DNA of 64,000 nt from Poa pratensis. Lineage: Eukaryota; Streptophyta; Magnoliopsida; Poales; Poaceae. This document shows, piece by piece, positions 1-10,793 of the stretch. The notes under the pieces are model-generated. The model had not been told where the DNA came from. It worked only from the letters and a program-made list of their open reading frames with translations, and ran no database searches. Numbering within the stretch: position 1 is the first letter of the stretch; each line of letters begins with the position of its first letter. The stretch is from contig CAMZMU010000012.1 of assembly GCA_947311845.1 (NCBI GenBank), positions 3,758,290 through 3,822,289 of the forward strand, in the 5' to 3' direction. The translations under genes were made by a program, and so were the position numbers.

Positions 1-287
1 TTTGTAGCACACTAACAATATCACCGAAGCTATCATAAGTAACCTTTGATTGACAAATTCTAGCGTTGATTTCATCTCGAAAATTAAATACAAGAAAAAA
101 AGAACAGTGAAAAGCTGACACTACATTTTTTTTCTATAAAAGATAGACACTACTTTTTGTAGACTTTCTTTCGTAGAAGTGCTGTAACGGGCTGGTACTG
201 TTAACTTACATCTGGACAAGTCAACCGGCACACACACACACCACCATGTCAACAAAACAAAACTACACACACCACATCGTATGAGCC

Positions 288-2875
288 TTACGTTTCAAGC
301 GGCCCGTCGACCTGTTTGTCTGGCCCTGGCGCCGGTACCGGCTTAACGAAGCGCTTCCAGTACCAGTGGCGTGCCCAGACCTCGCCCATGGCCTCTATGG
401 GCACGCCCTTGGTCTCCGGAAGGAACACGATTATGAACGCCGTCATGACGACGACCCAGGCGGCGTTGTAGGCGAAGGAGCCGTACTTGAAGCTGCAGAG
501 CATGGCGAGGAAGGACTGGGTTTGCACGAAGGTGAGTGTGAGCGAGATGGACTCGCTCATGCTCTGCCCCGCCGACCTCACCTCCAGCGGGAAGATCTCA
601 CTGGGGATGATCCACTTTAGCGGCCCCCAGGAGACGCCGAACCCTGCCACGAACAGGCACACCAGCGCCACCACCGCCACCGCGTAGGGCCTCGGCATCG
701 TCTTCCCGCCGTCGGTCCCCAGCTGGGCGCCAAAGATCCACGTCATCGCCACCAGGCACACCAGCAGGATGCTGCCGCCGAATATGAAGAGGAAGCGGCG
801 CCCGTACCGGTCGACGGAGAGCGCAGCCACCATGATGGCCGCGAGGCTGACGACGTCGGTGATGATGGAGCCCAGGATGGCCTTCTGGCTCGTGAACCCG
901 ATGGTGTAGAAGAGGAGCGGCGCGAAGAGCGTGACGACGATCATGCCCGTCAGCTCGAAGAACAACGGGATGGCAATCGCCATGACCAGATGGGGGCGGT
1001 ACTCGCGCTGCAGGATGCGACGGAACGCGCCGGTCTTGTGGAGGCTGTCCTCCTCCGCCGCGTGCATGATGTCCTTGAGCTCGACGTCGACGTCCGCGGA
1101 CGGCCCCCGGATTCGCCGCAGCGAGTGGCGGGCCTCGTCGACCTTGCCTCGCAGCACCAGGCTGTTGGGAGAGTCCGGGATGAACACGGCGCCGACGAGG
1201 ATGACGGTGGCCGGGATGATGCCCACGCCGAGGGACAGGCGCCAGCCCCAGTGCGCAATGGTGTTGGCGCGGTAGTTGACCAGGTCAGCTATGAACATTC
1301 CCACGTTGAGGAAGAAGTGGAAGATGCTCGTGAACGCCCCGCGCCACCGCGCTGGCGCTATCTCCGCCAGGTAAACCGGGGCAGACTGCAAATTTTTAAA
1401 GAACCTCACCGTCAATTACGACCAGTTTGACCGATGCTCGTCCCGACATTACACTAGAGCACGTGCAGAGTGCACATGATTTTGGCCGGGAGTTGGTTTC
1501 CGCTGCCAGTTTTTTGTAATTGGCAGACCACCTCACCTGATTCGTGAAGCCGACAGCGAAGCCGAGGAGGATGCGGCCGATGACGAGCATGTAGATGTTG
1601 ACGGCGGCGCAGTTGAGGATGGCGCCGACGAAGAAGAAGGAGGCGCCGATGAGCATGGAGTTCCTCCGGCCCACCCTCCTCGTGACGTGACCAGCCACCA
1701 GGCAGGCGAACACGCCGGCGAGGTAGAGCGAGGAGACGAAGGTCGTCAGCACCTGGCTATCGAAGATGCAGTACGCGTCCTGCTGCGCGCTGTTCATCTT
1801 CTCGATGATCTCCGGGAAGAAGGCTTCCAGGAACGACGTCATCTGCGTCAACCCACCTGAATTTTTTACAGGAGGTGTAAGATGATTAATTTGTGATTCA
1901 CATTATCTGCGTCAATGGTCATACTGATTATACATCCGTTCAGATCACATGGAAATGTGCAAATTAAATCTTCTATACGCTACATCTCTATGTAAACTAC
2001 GACAAAATGTCCTGTTCTTGTCATCTACAAGAATATTTTCTCCTTCCGAATGTTTTCCTATTCGATAGTTCAAATCATACCACGACAAAATGTCCTCTTC
2101 TTGAGGTCTCAAACGACGTCAAATAGCACTTTTTTTAGTACTAGAATTGTCATATGCCTCCATGGCTCTATCAACGCGAAAGGTCGGAGTAACCATCCAC
2201 GAGACAATCAAGACATAGCACTCCCATCAATATTCAACATCCATTTGTATGACTGACAATCACTGAATCAAGTGCTTAAGTCAATGGTGTGGCGCATAAT
2301 CTAGCTAAAGAAGGCTGTGGTAGTTATTTAAGTAAAACCTGGGTGGGTTCTCCACCGACCACCGGAGTGTACTGTAGAGTTATTGGCATCTGATCGAGTG
2401 TGCTGGTTAATATAAACGCAGCCGTTTGGTCTAAAAATAAACATTACTTATGAGCTAACAATCAATGAATCAAGTGTAAAGTCAAATCCACCCTCGACGG
2501 GATCTCTCAGAAAACAGCTAGATGAAGAATCTCCAGGGTTCGTCTTTGGCCGGATTTACGGGAGCTGGCTCTGACGAAGCAAATTCGTTAGCCAGAACTT
2601 ACGCTGCTTCTAAATTATGATCATAGTTGTTGCAAAGTGTCTGGGCAAAAGAGAAAAAGAACGAGCGAGCAGAGCAAAATTTTCACAACATGCATATCCA
2701 AGCTACAAGTTTACATCAAACACTGACCTGTAATACTGATGTCATATCCGAAGATGAGCCCGCCGGAGGCCGCCATGAGGCAGCTCATCACCACCGTGAA
2801 CGTTATCTCGCTGTTGTAGCCGGAGGGCGCGCCGACGACGGCGGCTTCCACCGCAAGAACTCCTGCCCCTGGCAT
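288..2875 (-). CDS. Sugar transport protein, STP/MST monosaccharide-H+ symporter family, 3 exons
   Basis: Predicted plasma-membrane hexose/H+ symporter of the major facilitator superfamily. Exons in transcript order are 2875-2728, 1856-1537 and 1385-288; all introns are GT-AG (1857-2727 and 1386-1536) and the joined frame is 1566 bp, 521 residues, normal for the family. The ATG at 2875 is chosen because the reading starts MPGAG and leads into the first membrane segment. Family marks: GGLIFGYDISITGG (about 38-51), RRVGRRNS (about 110-116), GRILLGF (about 143-149), DRYGRR (about 348-353), the end motif PETKGVPIEAM (about 479-489) and HWYWKR (about 496-501). Odd: the helix-7 motif usually written QQLTGIN reads FELTGMI (299-305), and other usual polar sugar contacts are Ser (about 336 and 437). 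The W at 414 and Q156 are kept. No frameshift or stop is seen. Substrate is unknown; it may not be an ordinary glucose carrier. Confidence 0.9.
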
Positions 2876-3790
2876 CTTCGACGGTGCGCAAGGAGACAAA
2901 GCTCGAGGTTGACGACGGTGCTCCAAGGGAGGGGTCGGGGACAACTCAACGCTAGCTAGTGTCAGTTGGATGATACTTGTAGTGGCACGGAGTCAAGCAC
3001 GCGTACTCGGTCAGACGGGAGGGGAAGCCGAGCAATTCATTTTCTTTCTAGGGGTTCCCTTTTCTTTGATCAAGCAGCCGACTGCGCCCATAGTCCACAC
3101 GGATGTCAGGATTTACATATCAGTACAGTACTACTAAATAATCATGTGGACATACGATTGATTACAAAGTTTGAACGGATTATCTTTGCGTTATCCTCTT
3201 ATTTTCGCAGCAAGACTTGCAAATTGTAGGTACACAAGTATTTTGTTGCAAAGAACAAGTCGTTGGCAAACATGCATGTAATTTTATATTGTAGTTGTAG
3301 GTAGTGTTGATTTTCTTTCTATATAAGCGTGGATAAGTCCACATATCAGATACATGGTCAAGTTTTGCAACTCAACTTGCTTGGATATCCTAAATTTACT
3401 CCCCTATTATGTGGAAAAGTCGGCATAGTTTGCACACCGAGTAACCATAGATGAGCTGTGGTGATGTAGTCTGATGTGAACTAGATTGACATTGTCACCC
3501 ATAACTAAGTAATACTGTACGTATTTGATAGATAGGTCGCTGTACACACATGCGCATGTAATATGTTATTTTCTGTACCTCTAAGCACTACTGTGCGTCT
3601 GGTACACCAAATACATATGCATTCTTCTCCTTAACAAAGGGGACTTGGTAAACTCAGCACATGACTAGCTAATGAAGCGGTCTAAGAAATGACAAGATCT
3701 TAGAAGCGATCTTCGGTTGCTGAGCACATAGAAGTTTGAGATTTTCACACTTCTGAATAGATTTAACTTCTAGCAACCACAGTGCCTTGT
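2876..3790. other. 5' flank of the sugar transporter, no gene
   Basis: This stretch lies upstream of the transporter start on the minus strand and should hold its promoter and 5' leader. I see no clear TATA box in minus orientation close to the start and no reading frame with recognisable similarity. AT-rich plain intergenic sequence follows beyond about 3060. Confidence 0.35.
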
Positions 3791-3835
3791 ATTCCCTCCG
3801 TTTCAAAATATAAAATATATTGAGAGTGACTAGGG

Positions 3836-4073
3836 CTCACTCGAGTAAGAATTAAGTTAATTCTCACTCGGATGATGTCATCTAGTTGCATATGCAACTC
3901 ATGTGTAATACATGTGCAACTGAGAAATTTTAGTTGTAACTCACGTGCAACTGGAAATCCCAGTTACAACTCATGTGCGATCATATGCAACTCATGTCCT
4001 GCACGAATCACGATATAAAAATAACGGGGGGTTAAAGTTGAGTGAGGTCTAACTTAATTCTCATTCGAGTGAG
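3836..4073. mobile_element. MITE-like element with about 24-bp terminal inverted repeats
   Basis: The left end (ctcactcgagtaagaattaa...) and the reverse complement of the right end (ctcactcgaatgagaattaa...) match over about 24 bp with two differences. The 238-bp interior is non-coding and carries several copies of a motif like atgtgcaact. The trinucleotide TAG lies just outside each end (3831-3833 and 4077-4079), so a 3-bp target duplication is possible but unproven. Just left (3791-3820) is a Stowaway-like terminus (ccctccgtttcaaaatata) with no matching right end, which suggests insertion beside or into a broken Stowaway. Confidence 0.65.
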
Positions 4074-4121
4074 AAATAGCAAAACCGAAATATATTAGCT
4101 TTTTTTCTATATTCAGATATA

Positions 4122-4323
4122 TCTACATCTCCATCTCCACTAATATAAAAAGAGCCAGATGATGGCTGATCCAAATAATATCAACCACACGATCATATGC
4201 ATCCAATGTTCTAAAACTCTCCAATGATGTATCATACCCCCCTAATAATAGCCCTTGATGATCTAAATCTAACGATCACAATTAGTCTAACTAGTCAGCA
4301 ACCCGTGCAACTACACAGGCTAG
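4122..4323 (+). mobile_element. Small non-autonomous Helitron-like element
   Basis: Begins TCTACATCTCC directly after an A and ends CTAG directly before a T, the A|TC...CTRR|T arrangement of Helitrons. About 10 bases before the end lies a short degenerate hairpin (cccgtgcaactacacagg). It is only 202 bp and has no coding capacity. There are no inverted repeats or target duplication, as expected for the class. Confidence 0.55.
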
Positions 4324-7300
4324 TATGTTTCAAAAAGTCTTTTTTATTATTTTTTCTCCAATACTTCTTACATTAGAAAATAGAAAAACATATAATCACA
4401 TTTTAAATATAAAGATAATTTTTTGTAATCTCTTGTTTCCCTCACAAAACATAAATTTTGTTGCTAATTTTAATTTGTGGTGATTTAGTACAATTTTGCT
4501 CTCTAAGCCAGATTATCCTACAATATAGTTGAATGTCTGATAGTGATATGTACTTTTATATCCTTTTCCTTTCGGTGAATAAATTATGGCTATACCAAAT
4601 ATTGCATAGAAATCTAAGCCACACATATCTTAGATAATAGTATTCTATTTACTCCATTTTATTAACATGGGAGTATACGGATGTTTTCATAAATTTATCA
4701 CAATCCCATTTAGTTGAAACCTTCGGCTGGTTAAGATTGTGATTACAGGGTAATTAATTAGCCACGCTCCAAGCGTCAGATAATTTCGTCAATATAAATA
4801 GCCTACAGAATCTTTTCCTTAATTAAAAATATATTAATAAGGAAATACATCTGCACAGAATAGGTTATTTATGTACCTTTGGGGATTGATCACTGTTGAA
4901 CAGAATTTACAAATAAAAGTACGGATAGTGACTTATGGATGACTAACTGGTCTGACAATGGACCATGGTGGAAACAACGCTTATATCTTGGGAATGATCT
5001 ATATAACACCGCTGATTAAATAGAAAAATTAAAAGAAATTTTAATCCTTGAAATTGGTTGAAGTAAAGTACACAGCTCTAGAGTAATATCAACCCACTGA
5101 AACTACAGAGCGCCATAAGCAGCACTACAAAAAAAAATGAAATAATCAGTAAATGGAATTGTAGCCGACCATATGCAAAAATACAATATATGTGGGCAAT
5201 CGTAGAATAGAGGATCTTTGTGCAAAAAAGAGCAGACTTGGGTAATCTCACAGAAACTTATGGCATAGATTATGGTACCTGCATAACAGAAAAACACATT
5301 CAGATTTTTTTGTTGCTTTTGAATTGGCAGCAAGCATTTTATATCTAATACGTATTAACTGGAGGTTGTTTTTTCTTTTGTTTCACATCATTAATGCAAA
5401 AATGTAACATAATCTAAATCATTACCTCGAAGAAAGTCTAGGTTTTATATTAAGAAATCCATACGCCTTAACCTCTGATTTTTATTGAAGAAACTCAAGC
5501 TTTTCTTAGCATTCACATCCTTCAGGTTTCTATCTGGGCACAGAAACAGAAAATAATTTAGTAGTTCATGCCTTGCAGAACCTTGAATAGATGCAACATA
5601 ATTAGTACTTTTGACTTAGTTTTCTAATTATTACCACATCTGACTCAAATGTCAATACGAACGTTGAATTTTAAATCACACTGTTGCATTGGCTCCATGT
5701 TCAGAGCCATATAAGTTGCGTCTCTTGTCAGGTGCAAAAAGAAATGAAGCTGTTTCTGTTGTCTCACATTACTAATTATCCTTCCGTAATAATAATAGAA
5801 ATGCATTTCAATTCATATATAGTAAGATGGATTACACAACAAAGAATAACTGAGGAATTGGTATGAGTGAAAGTAGGAGCAAAGTATCTGGGAGATTGGG
5901 ACAACGGAAACAGAGGAGGAAAGAGTAGTTACGCTACTTGCTGACAGTATCACCATCCCCCTTACCTTGCCTTATGCCAACATATTCCCCTAACAAATAT
6001 AAGATTTTTTGAACACCAAACTGAGTGCTATCATTCCGGTCTATCTTACAGCGTCCGCTGCAAACGTCGACTGGAGAAGCGGAGGGATGTCTGATCCAGA
6101 AGAACAGCAGCAAATTTAGAACTCACACAGTGCACTTTCCATTCAGATAAAACTTCAGATATTGATAGATACCACCAAGAGACAACTCCAGCCTTTCTCC
6201 AAACAGACAACTATCAACGCAACTCAGTGTAATATAAGAATTATTAATAAGTCGGATTAGGCCAAGAAGAGAGAGAAAGCAAGAGGTACTTGGAAGATTG
6301 TAGAGAAGTAGAAGGTAGAATTTTTCTTACATTGCTGCTGGCATTTTTCTTACATTGCTGCTGGCATTTATACTGACCTCCTATAACCATCTCAGACTGA
6401 ATAGCTCTACAAATCTGATATATCTAGCCGATGCTTGGAATATGGGAGCATGTAGCATACTTGTTTTCGCAGCCGAGGGAAGATATGCCTGGTCAACGCT
6501 CTGATGGATAATGTGCGAACTTGACGTTGGCGAGGCGCAATATTTCGCCGTCGCTGCAGATCATGAGGATTCCTGAAAACTTTGATCTTAAATTTTTGAC
6601 CGAAAAAGGATCACTGAAAACTAATCATGAAGAAGCTAGAGACGTTAAAATTGGGAGAGGGTATCATTACTTGATGCATGGTTGCATGTAGCTGTAGACG
6701 TTAAGATTGGAAAACCATCTGGGAATCCGCTGAGGGCTCTGCTAGCTACAGTATTAATCAAGCTGCTATACCTAACAAATCCATCATCGGGAGGTGAGAC
6801 TGCAAATAGATGCGTGTGCATGCTGGCATGCATGCACCATGCATAAACTGCAATGAGATGCCAGTGCAATCGATGAGACATAGGAGCGCCACCGAGGAAC
6901 GATGTTTTTCCTTAAATTTTCTCTTTTCCTGCGATCAACACGGAACTACGATTAAATATGCCGATTGAGAGAGGAAGGAGATGAGTTCTGACTCGGCACG
7001 TTAGGTGGAGGCCGGTAGAAGAAGAGAGGCAAATCTGTTCGTTAATTTAATGGCTGCAGATAAATCTGAGGTTAATCGGATGGACTATATTTGTTAATCT
7101 CTAGGACTCGATTATGCATGCTCATGCAAGGGCGAGAGCTGAGTTGATTAACAACATCTCTTTTGTCCAGCTAGAGGAAGATAAATCTGTTCGATTCCGG
7201 AAGTCAAAACGAATGGCGTCTAAACTCAGGACTCTAGATCGCAACGTTTTTTTTTTCGAATCAGATCGCAACGCGTTTTACTCGTTGGTTTTGTATTTGC

Positions 7301-7374
7301 ATGCATGTTAGATGCTGATCGACTTGTTAGTTACGTCCTTCCAGATTTTGTATCTCACACGGATCCTATAGGCA
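4324..7374. other. AT-rich intergenic DNA without a gene
   Basis: No reading frame here looks like a real protein; the short open frames (for example near 5103-5333 and 6645-6881) have no domain, splice context or codon pattern that would support them. The only clear structure is a perfect 23-bp tandem doublet at 6321-6343 and 6344-6366 (tttttcttacattgctgctg...). Confidence 0.6.
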
Positions 7375-7770
7375 AATCCAATATCTAGCAGCCTAAAATA
7401 TTTTTTCAATAGTATTGAAATGATTAATCAGACCAGGACGTAACCGTCGCGTGCTTTTTTTTGGGATGAGCGCATTGCACGTACTACTCGATTTCAGACT
7501 ATCGTGACAGATTATCTATCATGTCCTACGTAACTTTTTGTGCAAACATCCGTTAGGCTACGTATTTCTTTAATAGTGTTTAAATTCAAGAGTCCAGATT
7601 GTAAACCGTCTCGTTGCTTTTCTTTGGCATGATCGCATCTCATGTACGATTCTACATATCGTGCCAGATTATTTGTTATGTCCTACGTAACTTTTTTTGC
7701 ATGGCTCATCCTAGCCGTAAATCCAATATCTAACAGCTTAATTAATTTTGATGATGTGGATTAATGTGGA
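7375..7770. repeat. Diverged direct duplication in intergenic DNA
   Basis: Two similar blocks lie in the same orientation. One near 7440-7535 runs from a 'gtaaccgtcgcgtgc' string to 'atgtcctacgtaacttttt'; the other near 7605-7700 runs from 'gtaaaccgtctcgttgc' to the same 'atgtcctacgtaacttttt'. The flanking string 'aaatccaatatcta' also recurs (about 7375 and 7722). The copies are considerably diverged, so the duplication is old. No coding potential. Confidence 0.5.
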
Positions 7771-7955
7771 GTCTTTTACGGTGCCTCCAATTAGTAAATA
7801 TAAGATGATGTATAGACCACATCGCTGTTCCCTCGGGCGCTAGAGCAACCACCAATCAGATCATCCCTAGAAAAAAACCACAAATCAGATCATGCGGCAA
7901 TTAATGGCAATTAATGACGTAAACCGTTTCTAATTCATTCTCGTACAGTTACACC

Positions 7956-8472
7956 TTTTTTTTTGAAAGGGAAACACACTTTATTAAATTAAAGCACACT
8001 TACATCGTCAATTAACAGAGGCAAGATAAAACTAGGCGGATCCTCAAACCACAGACTTGGCTGAGTTCCACATTTCTGGGCTAAAGTATGAGCAACAATA
8101 TTACCAGTTCTAGAAATATGACAAAATTCTACTAAATAGAAAGATGATGCCTGGATGCGAATGTCTTGAATAATAGGAGCTGCAGCCGTTGCTGAATAAC
8201 CACCATCGTTCAGCATATTGATAACTTCAAGACAATCAGACTGTACCATCAGTTTATTGCATCCTAATTGATTTGCCAAGTATATCCCGTATCTGATTGC
8301 CAACCCTTCATTCGTCGCGGCATCAATCGCAAAATCAATCTTATCGTTGCTAGCAGCCAAAAAGTTGCCTTTGTCATCGCGGACTATGGCACCCGCTGCT
8401 CCTCTTCTAAAATCAGCATCAAAGCTAGCATCAACATTAACAGTGACAAAGCCTTCCTTTGCTTTGGTCCAA
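7956..8472 (-). mobile_element. 5'-truncated LINE carrying only the C-terminal RNase H domain
   Basis: A 517-bp insertion flanked by a perfect 14-bp target duplication, cgtacagttacacc, at 7942-7955 and 8473-8486. A T-run at the left end is the poly(A) tail in minus orientation. The minus-strand frame is open from near 8472 to 7989 and reads as the RNase H domain found at the end of some plant LINE ORF2 proteins: an initial strand with NVDASFDADF and GAAGAIVRDD, then an acidic VQSDCLEVI motif and a late CHISRTGNIVAHTLA segment. Endonuclease and reverse transcriptase are absent, so it is a dead-on-arrival copy. The near-absence of damage in this short frame suggests it is not very old. Confidence 0.85.
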
Positions 8473-8486
8473 CGTACAGTTACACC

Positions 8487-8902
8487 CTAATTTCCCTCTA
8501 CTCATTCCTATTTCCTAGCAAGACTAAATCCCAGCGCATGCCTCTTGGATACGGAAGTACATTAACGGGAGAAAAGAAAAGGGGACATGTAAGGAAGCCA
8601 TTAATTTGTAAGAGAAAGAAAGGGCTTGGATCGAGATTTTTAGAGAACTAGAAAGATATCCCGCGCGTTGCAGCCGATTTTTTCCCTTAAAAGTGTATTA
8701 TAAAAGAAAGGATATTTAAAGGATGAAATTGGTTTTTTTTCTCCGGAAATATGGAGGATTTGATTTGCCACATTATTCGAGAATCTAAACTTAATCACCG
8801 TGAAATGTTCATATATTTAAACGCTAAAAGTTGATTATGTGTGTATGGCTATAAGAATTAATAAAGTGAATAGATTGCATGTATATAAAGATTTTTATTA
8901 GT
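8487..8902. other. Intergenic DNA between the LINE fragment and the Gypsy element
   Basis: AT-rich host sequence without a recognisable gene or repeat. It ends in TTAGT (8898-8902), the left member of the imperfect target duplication of the large Gypsy element. Confidence 0.5.
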
Positions 8903-9392
8903 TGTCGTGGGGTGGCCACGGCAAGTCACAGGGTCGAGTACCCCGGGTTGATTGAGAGGGAGAAAGATGGAAGTACTGGTAGTTACCACGGCTGACAAGC
9001 GATGCGATTTACCCAGGTTCAGGCTCCCGGAGGATAATACCCTACTTCCTGCTTGTCTGAGATTGATTATTGGAGGTGTTACAATGGCGATCCCGGCGAG
9101 ATATCAATCTCGCTAGGGCTTTGGTGGTGGAATAGTCGCGTAACCCAGATCGGTGTCCCTCCCAGCCTTTATATAGGAGGCTGGGTCTCGGGTGATTGTT
9201 ACCGATTAGGGTTTACAGGTAAGGTAGGTTCTACCGACTTAGGGTTCGCCTGCCTTGGGGTGCACTCTGTCTTCTTTGGGCCTCCTTCATGGGCCTCGAG
9301 TGTTGTCTCCGAGTAGGCCGCCAGTTGGGCCCTAGTCCTTGCGTGCACCAGGTATCCTCATGGTGGGGCACCCGATAGGTAGGCCCACGTCA
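8903..9392 (-). repeat. 3' LTR of the large Gypsy element
   Basis: A 490-bp copy of the LTR at 39296-39785. It contains a TATA-like box (9169-9176) enclosed by an 8-bp inverted repeat, cccagcct (9161-9168) and aggctggg (9178-9185). An 87-residue open frame inside (9053-9316) recurs in the other LTR and is not a gene. Confidence 0.9.
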
Positions 9393-9406
9393 GTAGCCCC
9401 CAAGTG
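9393..9406 (-). other. Polypurine tract of the large Gypsy element
   Basis: On the minus strand the bases directly before the 3' LTR read cacttgggggctac, a purine-rich string in the expected place for plus-strand priming. Confidence 0.6.
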
Positions 9407-10793
9407 CTTGGTCGAGTCGAAGGATCGGGTAAGGACTCATCTCCGGGTGCACGTTGTCCTTTACCTGTTGCGAGGTGTTTTGTTTTGAGTCGGTAGTGCA
9501 TCGACCATTGTGTATGTTCATGTTTTGCTGTCCAGACGACAGGTTCAAGGGATGGTGACATAGCTGGCCTGGCTCACTCGACGGATCGGGACCAGTTAAC
9601 TGCACTTGGGCAAAACCTAGCTAGCCTTCTTCAAGCTCGAGTCCCCGGACACGAGCCTGGAAAGAGCTGGTCAGTTTCGACTAAGGCCGCGGAGATCTTA
9701 CAGAGGTCGAACTGCAGTATAATAAATTGAATACCCAACGCGTCCGTCGGGGTTTTCTTCACGCCTGTTGGCATGGGATTTATAGGGTAACGCAGCAGGT
9801 GCGGTCCCTGGCCGGCTCGACTGATCAGCGGGTCTTATCTTTGCACTGTAGGTGCAACATCCGAGAGTCATATGCAGCGGACGCATCTCGGGCATAGAAT
9901 GTTTTGCGACTGCTGTAGTCGTGGGCTTTGTATAGAGCTAAGTAGCATTGGTTGGTATAAACTTTGACTGTTTGCTTCGGGACTCGATGGTCTCATGGTC
10001 TTGTGCTATCGGGGGCGCGACAGCGTTCCCGATGGGAGTAGCCACCAAGATTAACCTCAATTGTTGGCAACTAACCTTCAGTCGAAAGAAATTTTTGATG
10101 CGCTCCCGATGGGAGTGAATGAAGCATGATGTGGGGACTCGACAGATAGAGGAGTCCCTTCAGCCTGTTGGCCTACTTTGAATGGAGTATGTTTTGGGGA
10201 CTCGACAGATAAAGGAGTCCCTTCAGCCTGTTGGCCTACTTTGAAATGCTCAGGCGATAATGTGTCCTAGTCGAATGATACAAGGGTCCGTCAAGAGGAA
10301 TCGACAGCCTGTTGGCCTTGGAGTGGTAAATATCACGAGTTGGACTCGAGTGATCCTTCTGCCTGTTAGGCTGACGTCATGCATGACGATTTTTGCTTGC
10401 GCGCTGCCGCTGATGGGACGTGACGTTGTGGTCCCATTGTCAGTGTTGACCAGGAACGACGCTGCTTCAGTTCTGATTTGACCGCACGGCGCGAAAATTT
10501 CTGGGCGTGATGATGGCTTCCTCTTTTCTCGTGCGTAGTGGGAGGCGTGGCCGGCGACGGTTGCGTTCCGCGGCCGCCACATGTAGGGTTGGATTCAGGC
10601 AGTTGCTGTCGATGTCGTTTAGACGGTTTAGATTTGGCGGTGCCGTAGTATATTATTTTCGCCGCTACGGGGAAGATTGAATTCATCCCCATTCTTGCCG
10701 CTTCCTTTCCTTCCTGCGTCTTCTACCTCGCACCTCTCCTCCATTGTTGCTCTGCCCAAGCTCTGCTCACTCCTTCGCCACCAGCCAAGAACC
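9407..10793 (+). promoter_or_regulatory. Non-coding part of the Gypsy element upstream of the antisense gene, with tandem repeats
   Basis: About 1.4 kb without a convincing coding frame, lying between the 3' LTR and the plus-strand antisense gene; it would hold that gene's promoter. It contains a 63-bp direct duplication (units start at 10133 and 10196, beginning ggggactcgacagata) and an imperfect palindrome, tcccgatggga, seen near 10027 and 10103 and again near 19743 in the element's intron. A weak TATA-like string (tatatta) lies near 10649. Promoter activity is inferred, not shown. Confidence 0.4.
10133..10247. repeat. 63-bp tandem repeat, nearly two units
   Basis: The unit beginning ggggactcgacagataga at 10133 repeats at 10196 with one or two changes (ataga/ataaa). 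The second unit is shortened near 10247. Each unit contains the phrase cagcctgttggcctacttt. Confidence 0.85.

Noticed and set aside
5103..5333. 76-residue minus frame rich in aromatic residues
   Set aside because: AT-rich chance frame; no homology, splice or promoter support.
9053..9316. 87-residue frame, repeated at 39446-39706
   Set aside because: Lies wholly within both LTRs and has no domain; an LTR shadow, not a gene family.
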